Both the position numbers and the translations under genes were made by a program. From NCBI GenBank assembly GCA_964580965.1, contig CAZOLZ010000079.1:1-6206 (forward strand): a stretch of DNA of 6,206 nucleotides, written 5' to 3'. Source of the stretch: CAIUKX01 sp964580965. Lineage in GTDB: Bacteria > Bacteroidota > Bacteroidia > Flavobacteriales_D > Crocinitomicaceae. This document shows, in pieces, positions 5,281 to 6,206 of this stretch (position 1 is its first letter; the number at the start of each line of letters is the position of its first letter). The notes beneath the pieces were generated by a model. That model saw only the letters and a program-made list of their open reading frames with translations. It was not told the DNA's origin and did no database searches.

Positions 5281-5871
5281 ATGTATCTACCAGAAACAAT
5301 GGCAGAAAGAGAAGTTTGTATGATTAGAAATGACTATGAAAAGAGTGTATTAGTAAAACAGATAATACAGCGATTAAACCCGCTTTATATTCTTACTTTG
5401 AATACTTGTTCAAGTATGAGTATGGAAACTTTAAATAGGCATCTCTCCCTTTTATCTGCCATTGTTAATAAAGATAAACTTAAACTAAAGAAAAAATGGT
5501 ATCTACAAAAGGACAAAAGGGTCAAACTATTTTGTTTTAATGAAATCTCTAAAGGTGGACATATTCACTCTAATTGCTTCTTGGATTGTCCACCTGAATA
5601 CGAGATTAAAGATGTCATTAAATACATTAAAAATGCTTGGCAATACATTGGTGATTTTAAACATTATATAAACGCACCTAATGAAGTGACAGGCGAATTT
5701 ACAAACAAAAAACACAAGAGATTAAAATTTAAATGTGATGTTGGTAAACACACTTTTGGAAAGTTATCTAACTATGTGAACTATCAAGTTAAAAATTATG
5801 AAGATGATATTCAAAAAGGATTTAGCAATCAATATTCAAAAATGTCAAATCACTTGTTTAACATATGGTAG
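5281..5871 (+). CDS. Small HUH-motif rolling-circle-type replication initiator or related nuclease (196 aa)
   Basis: HUH endonucleases nick one DNA strand with a tyrosine and use a His-hydrophobic-His pair to hold the metal; they start rolling-circle replication, conjugation or single-strand transposition. Three motifs appear in the right order: YILTLN (36-41) as motif 1, GGHIHSN with H94-I-H96 as motif 2, then W120, and NYVNYQVKNYED (164-175) with Y165, Y168 and K171 as the Tyr-x-x-Lys motif 3. The N- and C-termini are short, with no helicase domain, so a host helicase would be needed. I start at ATG 5281; TTG 5272 follows an in-frame TGA, and ATG 5320, after AGAGAAG, is an alternative. The region upstream has iterons and small hairpins. 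The TAG stop falls inside hairpin copy 3. The HUH assignment rests on motifs; replication versus transposition cannot be decided from sequence alone. Confidence 0.75.
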   Translation: MYLPETMAEREVCMIRNDYEKSVLVKQIIQRLNPLYILTLNTCSSMSMETLNRHLSLLSAIVNKDKLKLKKKWYLQKDKRVKLFCFNEISKGGHIHSNCFLDCPPEYEIKDVIKYIKNAWQYIGDFKHYINAPNEVTGEFTNKKHKRLKFKCDVGKHTFGKLSNYVNYQVKNYEDDIQKGFSNQYSKMSNHLFNIW

Positions 5872-5904
5872 GACAATTAGCTAGAAGCCTTAATCTGTCC
5901 TATT
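5867..5904 (+). repeat. Conserved hairpin element, copy 3, overlapping the HUH gene stop codon
   Basis: Arms 5867-5879 and 5891-5904 pair with one bulged C (5895) and two outer G/T pairs; the core is TAGGACA/TGTCCTA plus ATTA/TAAT. The 11-nt loop is GCTAGAAGCCT, very like copy 1. The TAG stop of the HUH gene (5869-5871) is part of the left arm. Palindrome copy 4 begins at the last base of the right arm. Confidence 0.75.
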
Positions 5905-5917
5905 TTCCATTTGGAAA
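5904..5917. repeat. Palindrome TTTCCATTTGGAAA, copy 4
   Basis: Directly abuts hairpin copy 3. Its right arm GGAAA continues into GGAAAGAG (5913-5920), the likely ribosome site for the gene at 5928, so a protein bound here or a folded arm could affect translation or transcription of that gene. Confidence 0.8.
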
Positions 5918-5927
5918 GAGAAAAGAG

Positions 5928-6173
5928 ATGAGCAAAGTAATAAGAAAAACAATGAGTGAAGAAGGTGTAATCAAAATATCTCATTACTATATGAACGAGA
6001 TAATTAGATTATGTTTATATACTATTAAACAAACTGAAACTTCTAATTTACAAAACATTAGAAGTCAGAAGATTTTAAAACGAATAGAAAAATATTTAAT
6101 ACAAACAGGAAAGAATAAAGAGTTTTTTGAAAATTATAAAAACGAACAAGAAACAGGAGTTTTACCAATATGA
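5928..6173 (+). CDS. Small hypothetical helical protein (81 aa)
   Basis: Not recognised. The frame could open at ATG 5865, but the extra 21 residues would be read from hairpin copy 3 and palindrome copy 4 and would overlap the HUH gene. ATG 5928 has GGAAAGAG seven bases upstream, so I use it. The product starts MSKVIRKTMSEEGVIK, is predicted by eye to be helical throughout, basic in the middle (RSQKILKRIEKYL, residues 45-57), with no membrane segment, cysteine pair or catalytic motif. It lies 56 bp after the HUH gene and overlaps the next gene by four bases (ATGA), so these are likely co-transcribed. A role in copy control or as accessory to the HUH protein is possible from position only. Confidence 0.65.
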   Translation: MSKVIRKTMSEEGVIKISHYYMNEIIRLCLYTIKQTETSNLQNIRSQKILKRIEKYLIQTGKNKEFFENYKNEQETGVLPI

Positions 6174-6206
6174 TAATTCAACAAAAGATATTACCGTTAA
6201 TGAAAC
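6170..6206 (+). CDS. Start of a translationally coupled gene, cut by window end
   Basis: ATG 6170 overlaps the preceding TGA (6171-6173) as ATGA, with a good ribosome site AGGAG (6155-6159) ten bases upstream. Twelve codons are visible (MIIQQKILPLMK), and the frame is open at the right edge. The product cannot be identified from this. Confidence 0.6.
   Translation, partial: MIIQQKILPLMK

Noticed and set aside
5865..5927. Upstream extension of the 81-aa gene to ATG 5865
   Set aside because: The added 21 residues are encoded by hairpin copy 3 and palindrome copy 4, which recur in non-coding places; there is no ribosome site at 5865 and a plausible one before 5928.

Overview
This is an AT-rich accessory replicon. 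Counts on sampled lines give roughly 28-30% GC, with the integrase gene lower. It looks like a small plasmid, plasmid-prophage or satellite of an AT-rich bacterium. Clear Shine-Dalgarno sites, heavy AGA use for arginine and protein families common in proteobacterial phages and plasmids fit a marine alphaproteobacterium, possibly SAR11-like. That host assignment is a guess. No ribosomal, metabolic or other chromosomal gene is visible.

Layout: a serine recombinase on the minus strand runs off the left edge (1-577). A 167-bp intergenic region then separates it from a plus-strand series: a hypothetical protein ending in a Phe-Pro-Gly motif (745-1404), a second hypothetical protein with a basic C-terminal half (1426-2070), a structured intergenic region (2071-2266), a helix-turn-helix protein with a KorB/DUF3102-like appearance (2267-3238), and a divergent tyrosine recombinase (3309-4505). 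A 775-bp non-coding region follows (4506-5280). It carries seven CTTCGTTGAA iteron-like repeats, a bidirectional intrinsic terminator and several hairpins. Then come a 196-aa HUH-motif replication-type nuclease (5281-5871), an 81-aa hypothetical protein (5928-6173) and the first codons of a translationally coupled gene (6170 onward).

The most notable signals are non-coding. A 14-bp palindrome TTTCCATWTGGAAA occurs four times, only between genes. An approximately 40-nt hairpin with 13-14-bp arms and an 11-12-nt loop starting GCT occurs three times, each beside a palindrome. Three 6-3-6 triloop mini-hairpins lie just upstream of the HUH gene. I infer a compact replication and control module: the HUH protein plus the iteron/hairpin region form the candidate origin, and the HTH protein is the best candidate to bind the palindromes as operators or centromere-like sites. 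The two recombinases would handle integration or multimer resolution.

A whole-window signal is also striking. By eye I find no GATC, GANTC, CATG, TGCA, GTAC, ACGT or TCGA anywhere, although about 16-18 of each of GATC, GANTC, CATG, TGCA and the rest would be expected from composition. CTAG is present about a dozen times. Codon choice is visibly bent around this avoidance, which suggests long exposure to restriction enzymes.
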